This document shows positions 25,875 to 34,613 of a stretch of DNA of 64,000 nt, in pieces. A model generated the notes under the pieces. That model saw nothing but the letters and a program-made list of their open reading frames with translations, made no database searches and was not told the DNA's origin. Made by a program: the position numbers and the translations under genes. Location of the stretch: NCBI GenBank assembly GCA_964558465.1, contig CAZLEF010000031.1, positions 1-64,000 of the forward strand. The letters are read 5' to 3'. Every line of letters starts with the position of its first letter. Position 1 is the stretch's first letter. The DNA comes from JACJYC01 sp964558465 (GTDB lineage: Bacteria; Bacteroidota; Bacteroidia; Chitinophagales; Saprospiraceae).

Positions 25875-27911
25875 TTAATTTTTTACTTCCAGCATTTGCC
25901 TCACGTACCCCACGATCCCCTCAAAGATCTTCTCCGCCATCTGCCGCCTGAATGCCGGCGACGCCAGTTTTTCTTCATCCTCAGCCTGGCTGAGAAAGGC
26001 CTGCTCTACCAGGATGGACGGCCGGGACGCGATCCGGGTAACGGTGTAATTGAACGACCCGACCACGCCGTAATCCTTCAGGGGCAATTCCCGCAAATGG
26101 GTATACATCTCCTCCGCAAAACCGGCCCAGAAGGGGTTGTGATAATACGTACTCACGCCGGATACGCCCAGGTAATTGCCGCCCCCGCCGGAATTGGCGT
26201 GTATGCTTACGTGTACATGCGCGTTTGAAGTTTCCACCTGCCTGCGTTTTTCCGACAGGAGCATGAACTCGTCCCGGCGCCGGATCTGCACCACTTCCAC
26301 CCCGTTCTCCCGGCAAATGTTTTCCAGTTCCAGCGCTACTGCCAGGTTGACATCTTTCTCCAGCAACCCCGACAGCCCTTCCGCCCCCAGATTGCTGCCG
26401 CCATGCCCGGCTTCGATGGATACGACCAGGCCTTTCATCCTGCCGTTCTCCATCTGAATGGCCGGCGGGTGTTTGAGCTGGAATTCCAGATTGCCGCCGT
26501 TTTGGGTCAGTTCGTACCCCCAGATTTTGGCGGTTTTCAGATAGATGAGCAACTCGTAGGTGTCCGGCGTGGTTTGGCGCCAGTCCAGGTTGTCCACCAC
26601 CTTAAGCCCTTCTTTGCGGATCATCCAGGTGCTGGACGTTTTTACGCCGTACAGGGCGATCCGGATCCGTTTGAGCTCCGGTTCGGGGTATATGGCGTAC
26701 GGCACGGGTTCGGGGTAGGGCAGGGCGATCATATCCCGGCCTTCTACGACGGAGGCCCGGACAAACCCGATATAATAACCGGGTTTCACCGCCGCTTCAG
26801 GTAGTACTTCCACGTTATCCCGGTGGATAAAACCGGTTTCGATCTGGTTGAGCCGGATGCGATAGTAATCGCCTGCCTGCCCGTCGGTTTGCAGCACCAC
26901 CCCCGGATCGTATTCCGCGATGATGGGGCCGCCCAGACGGACGGGCCCGAGGTTGTAAGTCATGATCGATTTCGGTTTTACGACCTTTACCAGCGGAAAA
27001 TCGTTTTCATTCCGCACGGTAATTGCAGGGCGGAGGCTTATGCTCAGCGGCTTAACCTTTGGCATATCACCGGCGGGCTCCAGGACAACCGATAGCCGGT
27101 GTTTTTTCCCGGGTTTGAAGTCCGCCAGCGGCAAATCCGCCTCGTACCGGGTGTAATCCCTGATGTCTTTGGCGGAGCAGGGAAACCGTTTATTGCCCCG
27201 CCGGACCACCACCCACGCCTTCTGCCCTTTTGAACCGTTAAAACGGATCTGAACCCGGTCCCGGGCCGTCAGGATCTGGTCGCCGGCGGGCTCCACCGAT
27301 GCCGTGTCCACCCAAAGCGGAAAGGGCCGCCGGTTCTGGTCTTTTTTGATATAATGCACTTCGCGTTGGTAGATTGCTTTGGACCCATCCGGCGCTTCCG
27401 CTTCCGCAACTATTGTATTCTGCCCTTCCTTCAAGGCGACCTCTTTGAAAAAGATCCCGGTTTGGTACATTTTTACCGAATCCCCGTTGATGGAAGCCCG
27501 GGCGGGATAACGGCTTTTGAATAACATATTCACCGTGGGTTGGTAAACGGTATCCGTGGCGCTGCTCCTGAGCTCCACCCAGGGCCATTGCCGGTGTACC
27601 GTTCCGTCGGATTGCAAGACGTAGTAAAAAGGCGGTTTCCATCTGGCAGCAGGGACCAGCACGGTCTGACCGCCACCCGTGATCCGGATGGTATCCGGCA
27701 AGGTGGAAACCACAAACCGGATCCAGCCCTCCGGGTCGGTAACCAGTGATTTTGAGCCGGGTTCAACCCGGATTTCGCCGCGGATCTCTGCGGGCAATTT
27801 CAGTTCAACGGACTGGTTGACCGGCAGTTGGACCTTGACCGTCGTTGTTGTTTTGGGGACGCTACAGCCTGCTAATAGGAACAGGGCGGGGAGGAGGTGG
27901 GAGTTTTTCAT
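25875..27911 (-). CDS. N-acetylmuramoyl-L-alanine amidase lipoprotein (Amidase_3)
   Basis: 678 aa, with a lipobox near residue 16 (LLAGC). The C-terminal ~190 residues are a zinc amidase of the AmiA/CwlV group. Ligands seen are H in EAGHGG (about 503), E in LEKDVNL, H in VSIHAN, and the catalytic E in ILVEQAFLSQ. It cleaves the bond between muramic acid and the stem peptide during daughter-cell separation or wall turnover. The ~490-residue N-terminal part is beta-rich (Ig/SH3-like segments with KAWVVVRRGN and YYRIRLNQIETGFI) and much longer than in model amidases. It probably targets the enzyme to the wall or regulates it. A CACTAAGAA repeat separates it from the gene upstream. Confidence 0.88.
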   Translation of the reverse strand: MKNSHLLPALFLLAGCSVPKTTTTVKVQLPVNQSVELKLPAEIRGEIRVEPGSKSLVTDPEGWIRFVVSTLPDTIRITGGGQTVLVPAARWKPPFYYVLQSDGTVHRQWPWVELRSSATDTVYQPTVNMLFKSRYPARASINGDSVKMYQTGIFFKEVALKEGQNTIVAEAEAPDGSKAIYQREVHYIKKDQNRRPFPLWVDTASVEPAGDQILTARDRVQIRFNGSKGQKAWVVVRRGNKRFPCSAKDIRDYTRYEADLPLADFKPGKKHRLSVVLEPAGDMPKVKPLSISLRPAITVRNENDFPLVKVVKPKSIMTYNLGPVRLGGPIIAEYDPGVVLQTDGQAGDYYRIRLNQIETGFIHRDNVEVLPEAAVKPGYYIGFVRASVVEGRDMIALPYPEPVPYAIYPEPELKRIRIALYGVKTSSTWMIRKEGLKVVDNLDWRQTTPDTYELLIYLKTAKIWGYELTQNGGNLEFQLKHPPAIQMENGRMKGLVVSIEAGHGGSNLGAEGLSGLLEKDVNLAVALELENICRENGVEVVQIRRRDEFMLLSEKRRQVETSNAHVHVSIHANSGGGGNYLGVSGVSTYYHNPFWAGFAEEMYTHLRELPLKDYGVVGSFNYTVTRIASRPSILVEQAFLSQAEDEEKLASPAFRRQMAEKIFEGIVGYVRQMLEVKN

Positions 27912-27918
27912 ATCTTGG

Positions 27919-27957
27919 AACCACTAAGAACACTAAGAACACTAAGAACACTAAGGA
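27919..27957. repeat. CACTAAGAA tandem repeat
   Basis: Three to four nine-base units fill the whole spacer between two co-directional genes and reach the stop codon of the DUF187 gene. Related to the CACTGAGAA units at 18486-18540. Confidence 0.75.
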
Positions 27958-29489
27958 TTTATAGGCCCTGGCGCAGGAACGCTTTCATTCCCATTTCGAT
28001 CTACGGCCGACACCAGCACCCGGACCAAGGGGACCTGCCGTTTTTCGCCGTTGTTAGCGCCCGGGTTTTGTTCCTGGAAACGATCCGGTTCCCAGGTCCG
28101 CTCTCTGGCCGGAAAGATTTGGTAAGACCAGATATCGCCGTACCGGCAATAGACCACCCAGCGGGCCACCTCTTTTTCGTCCGGATGGGTCCAGCTGACC
28201 AGCAGTTTTTCTTCCCGGGCGGCTGTGGTCACTACCGGCGGTTGCGGGGCTTTTTTATCCAGCCACGGACTGGGCGGCATGAGGGCCTGGCGCTGATAGG
28301 GCCCGGCCAGAAGGGCTTTGCCGAGGTGTTGGTTGGTGATCAGCGGGCCGATGCTCCAATGCACGACGCCCTTGCTTTGGGGTGTCATGCCCCGGGTGAT
28401 CATGATCTGGTTGATGGTTTCGTTGACCTGATCGGGGGTGGTATCGCGGCTGAGCCGGATGCCCGGCCAAAGGTGGCGCTTTTTGGTGTTTTCGCCTGCC
28501 CACCAGCCCAGCAAAACCGGGTAACTCTGCGGGATCCGGTTGATGGTCCAGTACAATTGCGGGGTAAAATAATCGATCCAGCCCTTGTTCAGCCATAAAC
28601 GGGCGTCGGCATAAAGTTGGTCATACTGATCGAAGCCCCGGATGGATTCAGGATACCCCGGCCGCCAGATGCCAAACGGGCTCAGGCCAAATTTCACATG
28701 CGGTTTCTCCGCCTTGATCTCCTTGTACAGCCGCTGGATAAATACATTGACGCTGTTGCGCCGCCAATCCCCTCTGGACAATTTACCGCCCGACCGTTGG
28801 TATTCCGCCCAGCTTTCTCCGTCCGGGAAATCCTCATTTTCGTTGTAGGAAGGGTAGGGATAAAAATAATCGTCGAAATGCACCCCGTCGATATCGTACC
28901 GTTTCACGAGGTCCATCACCACGGCGGCGGAATGGTCCTGCGTCCCTTTTTTGGCCGGGTCCATCCACCAATACCCGGTTTTCAGATGGACCACCAGTTC
29001 GGGCCGGGTTTTTACAATGGAATGTTCGCCGACCTCGCCGCCGTCCTTGTGGTGGGCCCGGTAGGGGTTCAGCCAGACGTGCAGTTCCAGGCCGCGGTCG
29101 TGGGCGGCTTTCACCCAAAATTCCAGTGGGTCGTAAAAAGGATCGGGCGCTTTACCCTGTTCACCGGTGAGGTAATACGACCAGGGTTCGAGCGGGCTTG
29201 CATACAGCGCGTCGCATTGGGGCCTGACCTGAAAAATAACGGCGTTGAAATGGTGGGCCTGCAGCAGATCCAACAGGGCGATGGCCTCTTGCTGCTGTTC
29301 CTCTGTGTTCAGTCCGGGTTTGCTGGGCCAGTTGATATTGGCTACCGTAGCCACCCAGGCGGCGCGGAATTCGGTTTCGGGTTTTTCCGGCTTTTCCCCT
29401 GTTGTTACCGGTTGGACGGTGGCGCAGGCCTCCAATAAGAGCAGCGCGCAACATAACAAGCCAGATTTCAAATGTATTTTTTCAGCCAT
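27951..29489 (-). CDS. Family 10-like glycosyl hydrolase lipoprotein (DUF187/GHL10)
   Basis: 512 aa from MAEKIHLK, with a lipobox near residue 18 (LLLLEAC). An alternative ATG five codons upstream (29504) is possible. The core (about 35-390) begins EFRAAWVATV.NINWPS and holds FNAVIFQVRP, W.NPYRAHH, GVHFDDYFYPYP and FGLSPFGIWRP. These are hallmarks of the YngK/DUF187 glycoside-hydrolase-like group, which has a TIM barrel related to GH10. The C-terminal ~100 residues resemble a fibronectin type III module (LLVSWTHPDE...). Members act on peptidoglycan or other surface glycans. The adjacent cell-wall amidase gene, 39 bp downstream and co-directional, supports a wall-remodelling role. Confidence 0.85.
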   Translation of the reverse strand: MAEKIHLKSGLLCCALLLLEACATVQPVTTGEKPEKPETEFRAAWVATVANINWPSKPGLNTEEQQQEAIALLDLLQAHHFNAVIFQVRPQCDALYASPLEPWSYYLTGEQGKAPDPFYDPLEFWVKAAHDRGLELHVWLNPYRAHHKDGGEVGEHSIVKTRPELVVHLKTGYWWMDPAKKGTQDHSAAVVMDLVKRYDIDGVHFDDYFYPYPSYNENEDFPDGESWAEYQRSGGKLSRGDWRRNSVNVFIQRLYKEIKAEKPHVKFGLSPFGIWRPGYPESIRGFDQYDQLYADARLWLNKGWIDYFTPQLYWTINRIPQSYPVLLGWWAGENTKKRHLWPGIRLSRDTTPDQVNETINQIMITRGMTPQSKGVVHWSIGPLITNQHLGKALLAGPYQRQALMPPSPWLDKKAPQPPVVTTAAREEKLLVSWTHPDEKEVARWVVYCRYGDIWSYQIFPARERTWEPDRFQEQNPGANNGEKRQVPLVRVLVSAVDRNGNESVPAPGPINP

Positions 29490-29639
29490 AAAAATGGATT
29501 TCAACGATAAAAATAAGGGATTGATTTAAATCAAACGCCTGGCTGATCAATGTTAGGGTAAAAAAGAAGGTCGATGGTTTACGGCGTGCTGTGTTGTATA
29601 GTGGGTAGTGTTCAGCAAATCCCCTCTCACCCCTTACGC

Positions 29640-29698
29640 TGAGCATAGCCGGCTCCGTCAGCCATAGGCGACTTCGTCGTCCGGAGGCCGAAGCGCTC
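29640..29698. repeat. GC-rich dispersed-type repeat in spacer
   Basis: The spacer 29505-29698 holds GGCTCCGTCAGCCATAGGCG and ACTTCGTCGTCCGGAGGCCG with partly complementary pieces (GGCTCCG/CCGGAGG). It resembles other TTCG-containing palindromic repeats of the window. No gene is visible in it. Confidence 0.4.
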
Positions 29699-30310
29699 TC
29701 ACCAATCCACTCCAAACCGCCGGATCAACGCCGCAGAATCCGCCACCGCCGTCTGCCGGAAAGCCCCGTTTTGCCAGCGGTATCGCGAAACCGATTCGTC
29801 GTAAACGTCGGTTGCGTCATCGCCGGTCTCATTCAGGATGAGGGCATGTTGCGAGTCGCGCACAATGAGTTCCTTTCCGCCGCCGGGAGTATTCATCAGC
29901 CAGCTCTGCCGGCGGACCTGCCCGCCTTCGCCGCCGTAAAATTCGGCTGCCGGGAACAGGCCGGTTACCTGATGGGTCTGTTTGTCCCAAACCAGGATAC
30001 ATTGGCTGATGAACCAGAACACGTTGATGTTGACCGCCAGCCCGTCGTGGTTTTCATCCAGCGGGAAACGTCTTTTATGAGAAATCAGGGGGTCGCCTGT
30101 TTCGAGGATATGGTTGATGTTGCGCAAAAGGCTGTCAGGTACCTGCGCAAAAAATGAAGCGGCGGGGAGGGTGTCTTCCCGGGGCTCCTGCACGGCGAAC
30201 AGGAGGGTATCGCCTGTTACGAGGGGGAAATCATCCGGGAATGAGGGGGGCGCCTGTTTTTTAGGGTTGCAGGCGGCAAGGGGAATGAGGAGGATGAGGG
30301 CAGTTTTCAT
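29699..30310 (-). CDS. Hypothetical lipoprotein
   Basis: 203 aa from MKTALILL, with a lipobox at about residue 14 (PLAAC). No family recognised. The mature part has a Pro-rich start (KKQAPPSFPDDFP) and then alternating beta-like segments with aspartate and tryptophan (LDENHDGLAVNINVFWFIS; YRWQNGAFRQT). It could be a small beta-sandwich or incomplete propeller on the periplasmic face. The ATG two codons upstream (30316) is an alternative. It lies between DUF187 and the ThuA-PQQ gene, all on the minus strand but with about 80-200 bp spacers, so operon membership is uncertain. Confidence 0.7.
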   Translation of the reverse strand: MKTALILLIPLAACNPKKQAPPSFPDDFPLVTGDTLLFAVQEPREDTLPAASFFAQVPDSLLRNINHILETGDPLISHKRRFPLDENHDGLAVNINVFWFISQCILVWDKQTHQVTGLFPAAEFYGGEGGQVRRQSWLMNTPGGGKELIVRDSQHALILNETGDDATDVYDESVSRYRWQNGAFRQTAVADSAALIRRFGVDW

Positions 30311-30396
30311 AGACAAGCAATTACAATATTACATCCGATTCCTCAGTAAAACAAGTGGGAAGATGGATTAGTTGGATTTCCCTTTCCAACCCGCCC

Positions 30397-33300
30397 TCAC
30401 TCCAGCAAATACCCCTCAATCGCCAGGCTCCCTTTCTCTGCGGGCGCCACTTTCCGGTATTTCACCTGCAAAGTGTGCAGTTTACCATCTTCCGGGGCCT
30501 TGAAATCCAGGGTTTTTTCGTAAAACCGCCCGGAGGATTCTCCCGCTCCGACCATGGTTGTTGCGACGGGCGCCCCATCCTGGTTATCCAGATAGAAGCT
30601 CAGCTCAAAACCCGCCGTTTTGGCTTCCGGCAACCCGTAACGGACCCTGATCCGTTTCACCCCGGTGAAATCGCAGGGTGGGTAAGACATCCAACCCTGA
30701 GCGCCGGTCGTTTTGGCCGCGTCCTCCTTTAGCAGGGCGTCATCCGCCACATTTTGCCGGCCCTGGGTCCCTTCCGCTTCGATCTTGGGGTAACTGAGTT
30801 CCAGGAATGCCGTCGATTGCATGGCCCTGGCAGACGGTCCTCCGCGATCGGTATAGCGCGCCTTGAGTACGACAACCGTCCGGGGGTCGGTTTTTCTGCC
30901 CTGGTCCGGGTTGAAAACGCCGCTGGCGGGCAGCCGGGTCAACCGGCTCTCATCTTTTGCCAAAGACAAGATATAATTGGCAATGGATTCGGCCATTGCG
31001 GGTTTCAAAGCCGGATGGGCGCTCATGGCGGACGTGCCCCAGACGCCGCTGCCGCCCTGGATGATTTTGCCGCTCAGGTATTCAACGGCGTCTTTCCGAT
31101 CCTGGTACCGGGCTGAAATTTCAGTGTAGGTGGGCCCCACCGATTTTTCGTCCGTTTTGTGGCAGGACCCGCAGTCGCTCTCTTCCATGAGTTGTTTTCC
31201 CTTTTCAATTTCGGAAAGGGTTTGGTGGCCCAATACGGGTTTTGTTCGGGTCAGATAATCCAGTTTCAGTTCAAACTGACCGGCCGGGATCCCGTTTCCT
31301 TCCAGCTTTCCGTCCTCTTGGTCGTTCACAGCCAGTTGGTATTTCAAAGGCCGCCCGGGAAAATAAAACTGCCGGTTGCCTTCCAGTTGGATGGCGAGTT
31401 CGGGCGCTGCGTTGCCCGCATAAACTTCCAGGGGCCCCGTCCGGGTAGCCGCCCCCTTGTTGTCGATGGCGGTCAGGGAAATGCGGTAGTCGCCCACTTT
31501 GTCGAAGGTATGTACCAGTGCAGCCGAAGTGGTTTCTTCCAGTTGGCCATCTCCAAAATCCCAGATATAGGAAAGGCTGCCGCCATCGGGGTCTTCGGAG
31601 CCGGCGGCGGAAAACCGGACGGGCAGGGGAACGCCCCCGGAAGTCCGGTCGGCGGTCAGTTTGGCCCTGGGCGGCCGGTTGCCGGTCGTGAAATCAATGC
31701 GGTACAGGCCGGAGTCCTTATTGCCGGTATACCATCCTTCGCCGTATTCGAGCACATAAAGCCGACCGTCCGGTCCGATTTCCAGATCGATCGGATGCGA
31801 AAACCGGGTAGAAGCCATAAACGGTTCCATGCCGGCATAATTGCCTGCCGAATCGAGTGCGACCACTTTGATCCAGTCCCGCATCCATTCGTAGATAAAT
31901 AATTTGCCGTCGAAGGCAGCCGGCAACCGGGTGTTTTCCGGGTAATCTGCCATCCGGTAAACCGGCCCGGCCATGGCGTTGCGCCCGCCGGTTCCCAGTT
32001 GGGGGAATTCGGCCGACTCGTCATACGGGTACCAGATGAAGGCGCCCTGTGCGGGCGGCAGGTCCCGTTTTCCGGTGTTTTTTGGGGAATGGTTGACGGG
32101 ATGCAAGGGGTCGAACAATTCGCCTTTTTTTTCATTGACGAAGTCGTATTCCCGGTAAGGAGCGTTGTTGCCAATAAAAAAAGGCCACCCAAAATTGCCC
32201 GCCCGGCGGGTCTGGTTGATCTCATCGTACCCTTTGGATCCCCAGTCGGGATGGTCCTCTTCGGCATCGGGCCCTACATCGCCCCAATAGAGGTACCCGG
32301 TTTTGGGGTCGACGGAAATGCGGAAGGGATTGCGGGCCCCCATGACGTAGACCTCAGGCCGGGTTCCGGGTTCGCCTTCCGGGTAAAGATTACCTTCAGG
32401 AATGTCGTAAGATCCGTCCTCATTTACCCGGATCCGCAATATTTTGCCTTGCAGGTCATTGGTGTTGCCGGGTCTCCCGGTCGCATCAAACTGGCTGTAT
32501 TCCGGCCGGTTGTCGATCGCCGCATAGTCGTCGGGGTGGACCTGGTCTTTTCTCTGGTGGGTCGGGGCGGTATTGTCTCCGGTGGAAAGATACAACAGCC
32601 GGTCGGGCCCGAACGCAAGGGAGCCGCCGGTATGGCAACAGATACTTCGGTCGTTGTAGAACTCGAGGATCATCTTCTCGCTGCCCGGATCCAGTTTTTT
32701 ATCGCGCAAAACAAACCGGGACAGTCGGTTGACTTCCTCGGCCACCGGAGAATAAAAGAGGTAAACAAAGTGGTTGTTGTTAAAATCCGGGTCGATTGTT
32801 ATGCCCATCAGGCCGTGTTCGGCATGGATCTTCGGATTTTCCGAGGTGTGATAGACCTCCAGCTTGCCCGCCAGGGATAATTCCCGGGTTTCCTGGTTGT
32901 AGATCATCACCTCGCCGCGCCTTTGGATGACGAGGATATCCAGGTTGGGCAGGATGGCCATTTCCATGGGCTCTACCCATACGGAGTCTGCCAGAGGAAC
33001 CTTCACAAAACGATTTTCATCCGGAGACCGGGGGACAGTAGCCTTCGTATAATCCCGCTTGTTGCCGCCCATGGCGTACCGGATCCCTCCCTGCAGGTGT
33101 TCGAGAAAGTTGACATCCTGAAAACTTTCCGCGGTATGCCCCATATTGGTGTAAAAAACACGCCCTCCGTCAAAGTCCCGGCGCCAGGACAACGGGAGCT
33201 CTTTCCCGTCCACGGCCAGGGCCGCCAGCAGGGTTACATCCGGGCTGATTTCCTGGAAAACATACCACTCATCCGTCCAGGAAAAGGATTCCGGCAATTT

Positions 33301-33765
33301 TTTGGTGGATGGATGTTTTCGGTCTTTTATCCGGACCGGGCCGGTTTTTGCCTCAAGGTGACCGGCTGGTTTGGCGCCGGTCATTTCCTGGAACCAGGGC
33401 CAGTTCGTTTCCGTTTCACATGCCGAATGGACCCCTACAATCCCCCCGCCGGCCTGAACGTACCGCTGAAGATCGGCTTTCTGGAAAGTATTTAAAAAAC
33501 TCCCCGAGGTATTCAAAAAAACGACCGCAGCGTACCGTTGCAGATTTTCTTCCGTAATGAATTCCGGGTTTTCGGTGGTATCGGCCACCCATCCGTTTTC
33601 AGCGGCAATTTTCAGCAGCGTTTGCTGACCGGAGGCGATGGAAACGTGCCGGGTTCCCGCCGTTTTTGAAAAGATCAGCAATTGCTCCGGTTCCGGCCCC
33701 CGGCAGGAATGGAATACCAGCAGGAGGATGAACAGGCCGGGCAGGATCAGTTTTTGCATACCCAT
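30397..33765 (-). CDS. Multidomain lipoprotein: ThuA, PQQ-type sugar dehydrogenase, PKD, cytochrome c, CBM6-like
   Basis: 1122 aa from MGMQKLIL (ATG 33765; MQKLIL at 33759 also possible), with a lipobox HSC near residue 20. Domain order: ThuA-like (about 30-245, ILFSKTAGTRH and GIVGVHSACETE); a glucose/sorbosone-dehydrogenase beta-propeller (about 255-690, GLMGITIDPDFNNNHFVYLFYS and GARNPFRISVDP); a PKD domain (about 695-775); a linker beta domain; cytochrome c with C-G-S-C-H near 865; and a CBM6-like C-terminus (about 985-1120). Such fusions occur in Bacteroidota and Planctomycetota. The likely role is periplasmic oxidation of a sugar with electrons leaving via heme c. The longer frame to 33831 overlaps the next gene and is excluded. 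The gene sits 11 bp after the glycosyltransferase stop. Confidence 0.88.
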   Translation of the reverse strand: MGMQKLILPGLFILLLVFHSCRGPEPEQLLIFSKTAGTRHVSIASGQQTLLKIAAENGWVADTTENPEFITEENLQRYAAVVFLNTSGSFLNTFQKADLQRYVQAGGGIVGVHSACETETNWPWFQEMTGAKPAGHLEAKTGPVRIKDRKHPSTKKLPESFSWTDEWYVFQEISPDVTLLAALAVDGKELPLSWRRDFDGGRVFYTNMGHTAESFQDVNFLEHLQGGIRYAMGGNKRDYTKATVPRSPDENRFVKVPLADSVWVEPMEMAILPNLDILVIQRRGEVMIYNQETRELSLAGKLEVYHTSENPKIHAEHGLMGITIDPDFNNNHFVYLFYSPVAEEVNRLSRFVLRDKKLDPGSEKMILEFYNDRSICCHTGGSLAFGPDRLLYLSTGDNTAPTHQRKDQVHPDDYAAIDNRPEYSQFDATGRPGNTNDLQGKILRIRVNEDGSYDIPEGNLYPEGEPGTRPEVYVMGARNPFRISVDPKTGYLYWGDVGPDAEEDHPDWGSKGYDEINQTRRAGNFGWPFFIGNNAPYREYDFVNEKKGELFDPLHPVNHSPKNTGKRDLPPAQGAFIWYPYDESAEFPQLGTGGRNAMAGPVYRMADYPENTRLPAAFDGKLFIYEWMRDWIKVVALDSAGNYAGMEPFMASTRFSHPIDLEIGPDGRLYVLEYGEGWYTGNKDSGLYRIDFTTGNRPPRAKLTADRTSGGVPLPVRFSAAGSEDPDGGSLSYIWDFGDGQLEETTSAALVHTFDKVGDYRISLTAIDNKGAATRTGPLEVYAGNAAPELAIQLEGNRQFYFPGRPLKYQLAVNDQEDGKLEGNGIPAGQFELKLDYLTRTKPVLGHQTLSEIEKGKQLMEESDCGSCHKTDEKSVGPTYTEISARYQDRKDAVEYLSGKIIQGGSGVWGTSAMSAHPALKPAMAESIANYILSLAKDESRLTRLPASGVFNPDQGRKTDPRTVVVLKARYTDRGGPSARAMQSTAFLELSYPKIEAEGTQGRQNVADDALLKEDAAKTTGAQGWMSYPPCDFTGVKRIRVRYGLPEAKTAGFELSFYLDNQDGAPVATTMVGAGESSGRFYEKTLDFKAPEDGKLHTLQVKYRKVAPAEKGSLAIEGYLLE

Positions 33766-33776
33766 TTCTTCATTGA

Positions 33777-34568
33777 TTATTTGAGAACAGAAACTTCGGC
33801 GCCTTCCGGTTGCACAACCGGCGCTTTCCAATTGGTTTTTACCGGCTTTTGGAAAAAGTTATATTTGAGAATGCAGTAAATGGCCCTCAGGCCGTCGCGC
33901 CATCCGATTTTTTTTCCTTCGGCATAGGTCCGGCCGTAGTAGGATATACCGACTTCGTAGATCCGGATATCGGGGACCCGGGCGATCCGGGCCGTCACTT
34001 CCGGTTCGAACCCAAATCGTTTTTCTTTCAGGGGGAGACTTTGGACCAGCCGGGTGTTGAACAACTTGTAACAGGTCTCCATATCCGTCAGGTTGAGGTT
34101 GGAGCACATATTCGAAATATTCGTGAGAATCCGGTTGCCGATGGAATGCCAGAAAAAAAGAATGCGGTGCGGTTTGCTTCCCATGAACCGGGAGCCATAA
34201 ACCACATCGGCCATTCCGCGCAGGACGGGTACCAGCAGTTCGTTGTATTCATTGGGGTCGTATTCGAGGTCGGCATCCTGAATGATCAGGTATTCGCCCG
34301 TGGCTTTTCGGATCCCGGTATGCAGCGCCGCGCCTTTGCCCTGGTTGACCTCGTGCTCGAAATAGACGATGTTCAGGGAGGGGTTTTCCTCAATATAGTG
34401 CAGAATGGCCTCCTTTGTATGGTCTCTGGAACAATCATTCACAAGGATGATTTCCTTTTTGATCCCATTTGACAGTTCAACTTCCTTTATTTTATCCAGG
34501 ATCAGGTGAATGGTCCGTTCCTCATTGTAAGCGGGAATGACAATGGAGAGTTTCGAAATTTTCATCAT
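33777..34568 (-). CDS. Family 2 glycosyltransferase, DPM1/polyprenyl-phosphate type
   Basis: 263 aa. The GT-A fold is evident: SIVIPAYNEERTI at the start, ILVNDCSRD nucleotide-binding loop, GKGAALHTGIRKATGEY, and the DxD-like Q-D-A-D-L-E-Y-D-P motif. The end (YYGRTYAEGKKIGWRDGL) matches dolichyl/undecaprenyl-phosphate sugar transferases. It probably loads a sugar onto a lipid carrier in the cytoplasmic membrane. The next gene upstream, 45 bp away, encodes a polytopic GT-C-like protein that could use the lipid-linked sugar. No membrane helix is obvious at its own C-terminus. Confidence 0.85.
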   Translation of the reverse strand: MMKISKLSIVIPAYNEERTIHLILDKIKEVELSNGIKKEIILVNDCSRDHTKEAILHYIEENPSLNIVYFEHEVNQGKGAALHTGIRKATGEYLIIQDADLEYDPNEYNELLVPVLRGMADVVYGSRFMGSKPHRILFFWHSIGNRILTNISNMCSNLNLTDMETCYKLFNTRLVQSLPLKEKRFGFEPEVTARIARVPDIRIYEVGISYYGRTYAEGKKIGWRDGLRAIYCILKYNFFQKPVKTNWKAPVVQPEGAEVSVLK

Positions 34569-34613
34569 ATGGTTTTTAGATAATCCTGTAAAGTTTGGAA
34601 AATGGTTTGATTC

